Made by a program: the position numbers and the translations under genes
Notes under the pieces: generated by a model
Database searches by the model: none
What the model was told of the DNA's origin: nothing
What the model saw: only the letters and a program-made list of their open reading frames with translations
Shown: one piece after another, positions 33,527-40,415 of the stretch
Position numbering within the stretch: position 1 is the stretch's first letter
Layout: each line of letters begins with the position of its first letter
DNA from: Halorubrum saccharovorum DSM 1137
GTDB taxonomy: Archaea > Halobacteriota > Halobacteria > Halobacteriales > Haloferacaceae
Assembly: GCF_000337915.1 (NCBI RefSeq)
Contig: NZ_AOJE01000060.1
Location: forward strand, 182,705 to 246,704
Length of the DNA stretch: 64,000 bases
Direction of reading: 5' to 3'

Positions 33527-34695
33527 GCGGCGGGCAATCTGTCGCCGGCGGAGGCGCGGCGAAACGGAGTGAGGACGGTCGGATCGGGTGGCTGTTCGAC
33601 CCCAAACTGGTCTCGGTCGCGCTCGCCAGCGTCGCGGTCGTCGTCGCCGGCGGGCTCGTGCAGGTGAGTTTCGGCGCGTACTCGATGACGGTCGTCGAGG
33701 CGTGGCGCGCCGTCCTCGACCCCGCGGTCCTCCTCGACCCCCGCTGGCTGTTGAACTTCCTCGTCGGCGAGGGACTGATGCGCTCGATCACCGGCTTTCA
33801 GGGGGAGTTGCCCGAACTGGCGCACACGACGCTCATCGTCTGGGACATCCGGCTCCCGCGGGTGTTCGTCGCCGCCATCGTCGGGATGAACCTCGGCGTC
33901 TCGGGGGCCATCTTCCAGGCGGTCACCAGAAACGAGCTGGCGAGCCCGTTCATCCTCGGCGTCTCCTCCGGCGCGGGGCTGATGATCCTGCTGACGCTCG
34001 TGGTGTTCGGGGGACTCACGGCGTTCCTCCCGCTGATCGCGGCGCTGGGCGGCGCGGTCGCGTTCCTGATCGTGTACGCCATCGCGTGGAAGAACGGGAC
34101 GAGCCCCGTCCGGCTCGTGCTCGCGGGCGTGATCGTCGGCACCGTCTTCAACAGCCTCCAGACGGGGCTGTTCTTCTTCGCGGACGACATCGGCGTCGTC
34201 CAATCGGCGATCCAGTGGACCACCGGCTCGCTGACCGGGACGGACTGGGAGCAGGTCCGGATGGCGCTGCCGTGGACGGTCGTCGCGGTGGTGTTGTCGC
34301 TCGCGGGGTCGCGACAGCTGAATCTCCTCCTCTTGGGCGAACAGACCGCGAAGTCGCTGGGGATGTCGATCGAGAAGGTTCGGTTCGCGCTCTCCGGCGT
34401 CGCCGTGCTCGCGGCGGCCGCCAGCATCGCGGTGGCGGGTATCGTCAGCTTCGTGGGGCTGATCGTCCCCCACATGGTGCGGAACCTCGTCGGAAGCGAC
34501 TACAAGCGGGTGATCGTCGGCTGCCTGTTCGTCGGCCCGGCGCTGATGGTCGGCGCCGATGTCGGCGCGCGACTCGGTATGAGCGTCCTCACGGGCGCGG
34601 ACTCGCAGATCCCGGTGGGGATCGTCACCGGGCTGGTCGGCGGGCCGTATTTCCTGTACCTGATGCGGCGTCAGCAGAACATGGGTGAGCTCTGA
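33523..34695 (+). CDS. FecCD-family iron-siderophore ABC permease
   Basis: This 390-residue permease has nine to ten hydrophobic segments, of the FecCD/BtuC family. Typical blocks are VWDIRLPRVFVAAIVGMNLGVSGAIFQAVTRNELASPFILGVSSGAGL, WTTGSLTGTDWEQV, LNLLLLGEQTAKSLGM (contact loop for the ATPase), GIVSFVGLIVPHMVRNLVGSDYKRV and QIPVGIVTGLVGGPYFLYLM. The ATG at 33523 overlaps the oxidoreductase stop; the longer open frame upstream is shadow. It is the only siderophore permease in the window and presumably serves both binding proteins. Confidence 0.93.
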   Translation: MSGGQSVAGGGAAKRSEDGRIGWLFDPKLVSVALASVAVVVAGGLVQVSFGAYSMTVVEAWRAVLDPAVLLDPRWLLNFLVGEGLMRSITGFQGELPELAHTTLIVWDIRLPRVFVAAIVGMNLGVSGAIFQAVTRNELASPFILGVSSGAGLMILLTLVVFGGLTAFLPLIAALGGAVAFLIVYAIAWKNGTSPVRLVLAGVIVGTVFNSLQTGLFFFADDIGVVQSAIQWTTGSLTGTDWEQVRMALPWTVVAVVLSLAGSRQLNLLLLGEQTAKSLGMSIEKVRFALSGVAVLAAAASIAVAGIVSFVGLIVPHMVRNLVGSDYKRVIVGCLFVGPALMVGADVGARLGMSVLTGADSQIPVGIVTGLVGGPYFLYLMRRQQNMGEL

Positions 34696-35679
34696 ATGGC
34701 TACCGAACACGCGAACGCGACGGACGTGGACGAACCGAACGGAACGAACGAAGCGGGCGGAACCGGCGACGCGAGCGGCGCGGGAGACGCGAGCGACCTC
34801 GACGGCGAGAACCTCGTGTTGGGGTATCCGACCGCCTCGGAGCCCGTCATCGACGGCGAGTCGATCGCGGCCGAGCCCGGCGCGGTCACCGCCCTCGTCG
34901 GCCCGAACGGGTCGGGCAAGAGCACCCTGCTGAAGGGACTGGCGAACCAGCTCGCGCCCGACGACGGATCGGTCCTGGTGGACGGCCGTGACGTCCACTC
35001 GATGGACACGAAAACGCTCGCTCGGAAGCTCGGGCTGCTCTCACAGGAGAGCACGTCGCCGGACAGCATCACCGTCGAGGACCTGGTGTACCACGGTCGG
35101 TATCCGCACCGGGGATTTTTCGAGCGGACGACCGACGAGGACGCGCGCGCGGTCGAGGAGGCGATCGAGCTGGCCGGCTGCGGTCACCTGCGCGACCGCG
35201 AGGTCGGAAGTCTCAGCGGCGGCCAAAAGCAGCTGGCGTGGATCGCGATGGTGCTCGCGCAGGACACCGACGTGCTCCTCCTCGACGAGCCGACGACGTT
35301 CCTCGACCTCCATCACCAGATGGAGGTGATGGAGATCATCGAGACGCTGCGCGACGAGAGCGACGTGACCGTCGTCGTCGTGCTTCACGACATCGAGCAG
35401 GCCGCCCGGCTCGCCGACCGGATGGTCGCGCTCAAGGACGGCGAGATCCGCGCTCGCGGCGCCCCCGAAGCGATCGTCACCGAGGAGCTGCTCGCGGACG
35501 TGTTCCGCGTCGACGCCGACGTGGTGCAGACCGAGAACGGGCCGCGGGTCACTCCGATCCGCGCGCGACACGAGGAGCCGGCGTCGAGCGCCACCGAGAC
35601 GGACCCGAACGGCGACGAGCCGGCCTCGGCGGCAGAGGAGGGGAGGGCGCCGATCGGCACCGAAGCGAGCGGCGACTGA
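34696..35679 (+). CDS. Iron-siderophore ABC transporter ATP-binding protein
   Basis: This 327-residue ABC ATPase has Walker A GPNGSGKST (69-77), the Q-loop in GLLSQESTSPDSITVEDLVYHGRYPH, signature LSGGQKQLAWIAMVLAQD (about 174-191), Walker B VLLLDEPTTFLDL (about 194-206) and the switch His in VVVLHDIEQ. This is the FepC/FhuC pattern. Both ends are extended: about 35 polar residues before the core and a 40-residue Ala/Glu/Asp-rich tail. The ATG follows the permease stop with no gap (TGAATG), so the two are translated together. It energises import of ferric siderophore. Confidence 0.95.
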   Translation: MATEHANATDVDEPNGTNEAGGTGDASGAGDASDLDGENLVLGYPTASEPVIDGESIAAEPGAVTALVGPNGSGKSTLLKGLANQLAPDDGSVLVDGRDVHSMDTKTLARKLGLLSQESTSPDSITVEDLVYHGRYPHRGFFERTTDEDARAVEEAIELAGCGHLRDREVGSLSGGQKQLAWIAMVLAQDTDVLLLDEPTTFLDLHHQMEVMEIIETLRDESDVTVVVVLHDIEQAARLADRMVALKDGEIRARGAPEAIVTEELLADVFRVDADVVQTENGPRVTPIRARHEEPASSATETDPNGDEPASAAEEGRAPIGTEASGD

Positions 35680-35775
35680 TACGCGACCGGTCTTCGGGGG
35701 GCGAGAGCCTCGAACCGCTGCCGGCGCCGATCTTCGCTACAGGACTGAGACGCTGGCTCGCTGCCGGCGATGTGG

Positions 35776-35791
35776 TTTTGGCCGGCCTAAA
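35776..35791. promoter_or_regulatory. Upstream iron-box-like site of siderophore operon 2
   Basis: TTTTGG-CCGG-CCTAAA has one mismatched pair in the arms. It lies upstream of the TATA element GATATAGTG (35801-35809), mirroring the two-site layout of operon 1. Confidence 0.55.
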
Positions 35792-35809
35792 ATCGGAAGG
35801 GATATAGTG

Positions 35810-35827
35810 TTTTAGGCTAGCCTAAAA
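35810..35827. promoter_or_regulatory. Perfect 18-bp iron-box-like palindrome of siderophore operon 2
   Basis: TTTTAGGCTAGCCTAAAA is a perfect 18-bp palindrome lying between the TATA element and the ATG at 35830. It is the strongest member of the five-promoter-site set. Confidence 0.82.
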
Positions 35828-35829
35828 AT

Positions 35830-37026
35830 ATGGCAGAAAGCGATCGAACGACTGTCGAACCGACGCGGCGAGCGTACCTGAAGTACGGGGGCGCGGCCGT
35901 CGGCGGAGGGCTGTTCGCCGGCTGCACCGGAAACGGACAGCCGGAGTCGCTCTCGGCCGGCGACGCCTCGACGGACTCCGGAGAGGGAGGCGACGAGACG
36001 GTCGAAGACACCTCGTACTCGGTGACGATGGCGCCGATGGGCGAGGTCTCGTTCGACTCCCCGCCGGAGACGTGGCTCACGTTCCTGAGCACGTACGGGG
36101 ACATGGGGATCGCCCTCGGGCAGGCGGTGGGACTCAAGGGGATCTGGGACCCGGACACCGTCCCGGTCGAGTTCTACGAGCAACTCCCCGGTGTCGACGT
36201 CTCGTTCGACGACGTGGCCGCGATCGAGGGTCTCGACAAGGAGACGCTCTACGAACTGGACTGTGACCTCCACCTGTTGGACCCGAACTGGCTCGGGGTG
36301 CTCGTCGACGACTGGTCGCAGACAGACACGGAGGAGGTGGCCGACCGAGTCGGCCCGTTCCTCGGGAACTACATCCGACGGCGGGGGGACGACTGGCACG
36401 ACTACCAGTACTACTCGCTGTACGAGGCGTTCGAGATCGTCGCCGACGCGTTCGCCCAGCCCGAGCGGTACGAGGCGTTCGCGTCGGTCCACGACGACCT
36501 GCAGTCGACGGTTCAGGCGTCGCTCCCGGAAAGCGGCGACCGCCCGTCGATCGGGCTCGTTTCGGTGAACTCCGACTTCGAGGGCGGTTCGTTCTACGTG
36601 TACCCGGTACAGGACGGGAACAACCACAAGCAGTACCGCGACCTCGAGATGCGCGGCGCGTTCGACGACCACATCGACGGCGGCTACGCACAGTGGGACT
36701 ACGAGCGGCTCCTGGAGATCGACCCCGACGCGCTCCTGTTCCAGTACGGTCTCTCACACGTCTCAGCGGAGGAGTTCGAGAGCCGGATGGACACTCTCCG
36801 AGACGACCCCGTCGGAGGCCAGCTGACGGCCGTCCAAAACGACCGCCTCTACCGCGGCGGCTCGTCGTATCAGGGGCCGATCATCAACCTCTTTCAGACG
36901 GAGGCGGCCGCCAAGCAGTTCTACCCGGATGCGTTCGGCGAGTGGCGCGGTATCGGGGACACGCCGGCGGACGAGCAGCTGTTCGACCGCCAGCGCGTTG
37001 CGGACATCATCGACGGGGAACGATAA
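35830..37026 (+). CDS. Iron-siderophore ABC transporter substrate-binding lipoprotein 2
   Basis: This 398-residue paralogue of the first binding protein has a Tat-like TRRAYLKYGG (12-21) and lipobox LFAGC with Cys at 32. The shared framework includes SVTMAPMGEVSFDSPPETW, YGDMGIALGQAVGLKGIWD, ELDCDLHLLDPNWL, EIDPDALLFQYGLSH, DPVGGQLTAVQNDRLYRGG and GPIINLFQTEAAAKQFYPDAFGEW. It diverges enough from copy 1 to suggest a different chelator. Its operon has no permease or ATPase, so it probably uses those of operon 1. It is preceded by a perfect iron-box palindrome, and its stop overlaps the next small ORF (TAATG). Confidence 0.9.
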   Translation: MAESDRTTVEPTRRAYLKYGGAAVGGGLFAGCTGNGQPESLSAGDASTDSGEGGDETVEDTSYSVTMAPMGEVSFDSPPETWLTFLSTYGDMGIALGQAVGLKGIWDPDTVPVEFYEQLPGVDVSFDDVAAIEGLDKETLYELDCDLHLLDPNWLGVLVDDWSQTDTEEVADRVGPFLGNYIRRRGDDWHDYQYYSLYEAFEIVADAFAQPERYEAFASVHDDLQSTVQASLPESGDRPSIGLVSVNSDFEGGSFYVYPVQDGNNHKQYRDLEMRGAFDDHIDGGYAQWDYERLLEIDPDALLFQYGLSHVSAEEFESRMDTLRDDPVGGQLTAVQNDRLYRGGSSYQGPIINLFQTEAAAKQFYPDAFGEWRGIGDTPADEQLFDRQRVADIIDGER

Positions 37027-37202
37027 TGCGCGCTCGCGAGTGGGCGGTCGCGGCCGCCTTCGGCGACCCGACGGAGTACGACGTGCCGGCCCTCCCGACG
37101 TGGCGCGTCGAACGCGGCGCCGACGGCGACCTCGCGTTCGCGGCGGCCGACCGCGACGAGCCGTTCATCGCGGCGGAGCGACCGGTTCGGGTGCGGCGAT
37201 GA
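37026..37202 (+). CDS. Small 58-residue protein in siderophore operon 2
   Basis: This ORF encodes a 58-residue protein with no membrane segment: MRAREWAVAAAFGDPTEYDV, then PALPTWRVERGADGDLAFAA and ADRDEPFIAAERPVRVRR. Its ATG overlaps the binding-protein stop (TAATG) and its TGA overlaps the next ATG, so it sits in a fully coupled chain. Composition is balanced (Trp, Phe, Glu), unlike the Arg/Ser-rich shadow frames here. No family is recognised. A role with the neighbouring FAD oxidoreductase is suggested only by position. Confidence 0.6.
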   Translation: MRAREWAVAAAFGDPTEYDVPALPTWRVERGADGDLAFAAADRDEPFIAAERPVRVRR

Positions 37203-37351
37203 GCGCCGGGCGCCCCCGCCCCGACGAGGCCGCGGATCCGGCCGGAACCGATCCGGCTCGGGACCGAAGCGACTACGGCGGCTCGCGCGCGCCGACGGAT
37301 ATGGCGATCGACAGCGACGATTCGCGACTCGAACGGAGGGACGACCGATGA
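37199..37351 (+). CDS. Very small polar ORF (50 residues) in siderophore operon 2
   Basis: This 50-residue ORF is linked by ATGA overlaps both to the preceding small ORF and to the following oxidoreductase. The sequence is hydrophilic and probably disordered (PRPDEAADPAGTDPARDRSD ... MAIDSDDSRLERRDDR). It may be a real microprotein or simply a spacer that lets ribosomes re-initiate on the oxidoreductase. No family is recognised and coding is not certain. Confidence 0.45.
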   Translation: MSAGRPRPDEAADPAGTDPARDRSDYGGSRAPTDMAIDSDDSRLERRDDR

Positions 37352-38163
37352 GCGGTGACGAGACGCCCGGGGACGACGAGGCCGACTCGCGCCGCACCCG
37401 CGACGTGGTCGTCGTCGGCGGCGGCGTCGCCGGGCTCTCCGCGGCCGTGTTCACGGCCCGGCAGGGGTTCGACGCGCTCGTGATCGACGACGGCGGGTCG
37501 CTCCTGCGCCGGAACGCGCACTTGGAGAACTTCCCCGGCTTCCCGCTCGGCGTGGACGCCCGGCGCCTGCTCGACCTCCTCGCCGAGCAGGCCGCGACCG
37601 CGGGCGCCGACCGGCTCGACGGCCGGGCGACGCGCGTGGCGGCGGTCGGCGAGGGCGATGACGGCTCCGAGCCGGACGACGGCGCTCGGTTCGTCGTCGA
37701 GGTCGAGGACGGCGGCGACGGCCCAAACGGCCCGATCCGGACCCGGTACGTCGTCGCGGCGACGAAGAACGAGGTCGGCTACCTCGACGGCGTCGAGGGG
37801 GTCGGGATCCTCGACCGCGGGAAGTCGTACGTCGACACCGACGAGCGCGGCCGGACCGGCGTCGACGGGCTGTACGCGGCCGGCCGCCTCGCGGAGAAGC
37901 CGCATCAGGCGGCGGTGTGCGCGGGCCACGGCGCCGAGGTCGGCGTGACGATCCTTGAGGAGGACGACCGGGGGTTCTACCACGACTGGGTCGCGCCCGA
38001 GGGGTACTTCACCGACCGCGGCCGGCAGGTGCCCCCGGGCTGCGAGGAGATCGACGCGGCCGAGCGCCGCGAGCGCGAGGAACGGTCGCGCGAGGCGATC
38101 CGGGAGCGGTTCGCGGCGCCGCACTCGGACCCGCAGGAGACGCACCCGAGCCTGGAGGAGTGA
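37348..38163 (+). CDS. FAD-dependent oxidoreductase coupled to siderophore uptake (2)
   Basis: This 271-residue thioredoxin-reductase-like flavoprotein is a paralogue of the oxidoreductase in operon 1. FAD motif VVVVGGGVAGLSAAVFTARQGFDALVIDDGG begins near 20; NAHLENFPGFPLGVDARRLLDLL corresponds to the family's next block, and the C-terminal cofactor motif is RTGVDGLYAAGRLAEKPHQAAVCAGHGAEVG. No redox-active CxxC is present. The C-terminal 60 residues are charged and helical. It is coupled upstream by ATGA. Ferric-siderophore reduction is inferred from its repeated pairing with a binding-protein gene. Confidence 0.8.
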   Translation: MSGDETPGDDEADSRRTRDVVVVGGGVAGLSAAVFTARQGFDALVIDDGGSLLRRNAHLENFPGFPLGVDARRLLDLLAEQAATAGADRLDGRATRVAAVGEGDDGSEPDDGARFVVEVEDGGDGPNGPIRTRYVVAATKNEVGYLDGVEGVGILDRGKSYVDTDERGRTGVDGLYAAGRLAEKPHQAAVCAGHGAEVGVTILEEDDRGFYHDWVAPEGYFTDRGRQVPPGCEEIDAAERREREERSREAIRERFAAPHSDPQETHPSLEE

Positions 38164-38170
38164 GCCGTGA

Positions 38171-38180
38171 GAGGAGGTGA
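38171..38180 (+). promoter_or_regulatory. Strong Shine-Dalgarno site before a GTG start
   Basis: GAGGAGGTGA lies 6 bases before the GTG at 38187 and is nearly the full complement of the archaeal 16S rRNA 3' end. Such a site is rare in this largely leaderless window, and it fixes the start of an internal operon gene. Confidence 0.8.
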
Positions 38181-38186
38181 CATCAC

Positions 38187-39164
38187 GTGATCGGAACGAC
38201 GCTACTCGAGATCAGCGACCACATCGAATCGCTCGCGAGCGAGACGGGCGAGTACTCGCTCGTCTGCGCGCGGTACGGCGACCGACCGGTCCCGGCGGCC
38301 GGGCTCCGGTTCGAGAGCCGGCCAGTCGCCCGCGCCGCGGCGCGGGCCACCGAGCAGTACCGCGACGCGCTCCGCCGGTACGACCCCCGGCTTCCCTACT
38401 ACGACGTGATCGTCCGGCAGGAGTTCGCGGGGGACGGCCGAGCGGCCGACTCCGGCGGCGACGCCCGCGATCGCGACGACCCCCACGACGTACGCCGGTT
38501 CTCGGCCGCGGAGGCGTCCGGATGGACGCTCTCCGACCCCGTTGTGGGGGGGACCGTCGGTCGAGGTAATCCGAGCGACGGGACCGCGGCGGAGCGCGCC
38601 GGGGACCGCCGACGCGACCGCGTCGAGTTCTGCCACGAAGCGGCGGCCGCGGTGTTCGAGGCGCTGTCTGCGGGCGGCCACGACGCCGCCCAGTCGGCGG
38701 TGATGGACGCGTACTTCGAGCTCGCAGAGCGCGTGGGTGACCCGGACGACCTCTGTCTGTGTCTCCTCGAAGCGACGGCTTCGGCGCTCCACCGACGGCT
38801 CGCCCCCGCCGAGCAGGCGTCGGTGCTGTCGGCCGCGGCGGCGGAGCTCCCGTCGGTCTCCGCGGAGGACCCCGTCTCGGGTACGTTCGATCGTCTCGCG
38901 GAGGCCGGCGTCGTCGAGGGGTACGCTCGCGAGTCCGACTCGGCGGCCGGGCACGCGACGGTTCTGGTGTCCGACTACGCGCTCACGAGCCGAGACGGGC
39001 GATTCCCGACGCTGCCGCTCGTCCTCGAACTGTACCGTCGGACGGAGCCCGAGCACCGCCACGACGCGGTCCGAATCGCGTCCGACGACGACGGGTGGCG
39101 GATCGGCCTCACCGTCGGCTCCGGTGAGCCGATCGGCCTCGTCAGCGCGGCGGTTCGGTCGTAA
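38187..39164 (+). CDS. Haloarchaeal protein of unknown function (DUF7551/7552-like) ending siderophore operon 2
   Basis: This 325-residue soluble protein opens MIGTTLLEISDHIESLASET, then EYSLVCARYGDRPVPAAGLRFESR and ARAAARATEQYRDALRRYDPRLPYYDVIV. A variable Asp/Arg/Gly linker (about 95-150) follows, then a helical domain with CHEAAAAVFEALSAGG, DDLCLCLLEATASALHRRLAPAEQ and a final beta-rich part. I associate the family from memory with DUF7551/DUF7552; no function is known. The start is GTG with a strong Shine-Dalgarno, 23 bases after the oxidoreductase stop. Its position suggests a part in iron-siderophore handling. Confidence 0.75.
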   Translation: MIGTTLLEISDHIESLASETGEYSLVCARYGDRPVPAAGLRFESRPVARAAARATEQYRDALRRYDPRLPYYDVIVRQEFAGDGRAADSGGDARDRDDPHDVRRFSAAEASGWTLSDPVVGGTVGRGNPSDGTAAERAGDRRRDRVEFCHEAAAAVFEALSAGGHDAAQSAVMDAYFELAERVGDPDDLCLCLLEATASALHRRLAPAEQASVLSAAAAELPSVSAEDPVSGTFDRLAEAGVVEGYARESDSAAGHATVLVSDYALTSRDGRFPTLPLVLELYRRTEPEHRHDAVRIASDDDGWRIGLTVGSGEPIGLVSAAVRS

Positions 39165-39240
39165 TCGGACGACTGCTCAGCCGGGCGGCAGAGCCGCCGT
39201 CGAGCACTCGCTCGTCGTCGGATCCGCCGCTGTCTCGCCG

Positions 39241-40338
39241 TCAGTCCTCGCCCGATGCGTCCGCCTCGTCGCGATCGGCTCCGTCCGCCTCGATCCGCAC
39301 GAGGTCGGCCTCCACGTCTTCCACGAAAGCGCCCTGTCCCCCCACCGTGACGGTCTCGCCGTCGTCGGTCTCGACGACGAGGGAGTGCTCGACGGGGAAC
39401 TCGTTGGTCGTCGGCTCCACCAACCCCTGTTTCGACTCGACGACGCGGCCGCTGACCTCGGCCGACTCGTCGTCGTCGGTCCACCGGCCGCCCACGGTGA
39501 CGTGGGGGGTCTCGCCGGCCCGGAGCCGGAGCGTCGCCTGGAGGACCGTGTGCCTGAAGTTCGCGTACTCCGCCGGAAGCGGTGCGGGCGCCGCGGTCGC
39601 GACCTCGCTCGCGGCCGGCCAGTAGTTCCCGAGGAACGAGCCGACGATCACCGGCGCGAGCTGCTCCTGCGAGAAGTGGATCGCCTGGCGGTCGGTGTTG
39701 GACCGGTGCAACAGCTCGGGCGGGACGACGATGCCGGCCGCCGAGTCGACGGTGAGCAGGATCGGCATCGCCTCGCTCCACGTCCGGACGACGCTGGCGA
39801 CGCCGCCGAGGTCGCCCTCGATGTTCTCCGGCGCATCGTCAGTGCCGGAGACGATGAGCAACACCAGGACGCCGCGGTCGACCGCCTCGACGAGGGAGTC
39901 GCGGATCTCCGGGAGGTGCTCGGCGGTGATCGACAGCGTCACCTCGGCGTCGGCGTCCGCGAGCAGCGACCGGATCCGCTTTATCACCGTCACGCGGGAC
40001 TTGATCACCTCGAACTGCTCGGTCTGTCGCTCCACCCGCGAGAAGCGCTCCTCCAAGCCGGGGCGGATCGCGTCCACGTCCGAGCGGAGCCGATTTATCA
40101 CCTCGTCTGGCGGGTTGGCGCGGATCGTCGTCGGCACGACGTGGTCGTTCACCTCGACGAAGCCGCGCTCCGCGAGCGACTCGCTCACGCTGTAAACGTA
40201 GCGTTTCGACACGCCGGCGGCGTCGGCGACGGTGCTCGCCTTCGCCTCGCCGTGCGCCAAGAGACTGAGGTACGTGTCGACCTCCTTGTCCGAGAGCCCG
40301 AACCGGCGGAGAAGATCGTTCAGCGTCCGGTCGTCCAT
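39241..40338 (-). CDS. TrmB-family sugar-responsive transcriptional regulator
   Basis: This 365-residue protein has an N-terminal TrmB winged helix (LNDLLRRFGLSDKEVDTYLSLLAHGEAKASTVADAAGVSKRYVYSVSESLAERGFVEV), a coiled segment, and a C-terminal TrmB sugar-binding domain (EVTLSITAEHLPEIRDSL, IVVPPELLHRS, VIVGSFLGNYWPAASEV, VTVGGRWTDDDESAEVSGRVVESKQGLVEP). It resembles the halobacterial glucose/maltose-sensing regulator. The ATG at 40338 lies 27-30 bases after a TATA box, CTTATAAG; the longer frame runs through that promoter. It lies next to the GH13 and GH15 genes, its likely targets. Confidence 0.9.
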   Translation of the reverse strand: MDDRTLNDLLRRFGLSDKEVDTYLSLLAHGEAKASTVADAAGVSKRYVYSVSESLAERGFVEVNDHVVPTTIRANPPDEVINRLRSDVDAIRPGLEERFSRVERQTEQFEVIKSRVTVIKRIRSLLADADAEVTLSITAEHLPEIRDSLVEAVDRGVLVLLIVSGTDDAPENIEGDLGGVASVVRTWSEAMPILLTVDSAAGIVVPPELLHRSNTDRQAIHFSQEQLAPVIVGSFLGNYWPAASEVATAAPAPLPAEYANFRHTVLQATLRLRAGETPHVTVGGRWTDDDESAEVSGRVVESKQGLVEPTTNEFPVEHSLVVETDDGETVTVGGQGAFVEDVEADLVRIEADGADRDEADASGED

Positions 40339-40363
40339 ATGGCACAGAAGGGTGGGGGGGTAA

Positions 40364-40371
40364 CTTATAAG
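40364..40371 (-). promoter_or_regulatory. TATA box of the trmB-type gene
   Basis: CTTATAAG is itself an 8-bp palindrome centred about 30 bases before the ATG at 40338, which indicates a leaderless transcript. ACT and AGT flank its core on the plus strand, a weak resemblance to TrmB-type sites. Confidence 0.55.
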
Positions 40372-40415
40372 AGTCGGAGGACGACGCCGCGACGAGCGCA
40401 TCCGGACAGTTTGTC

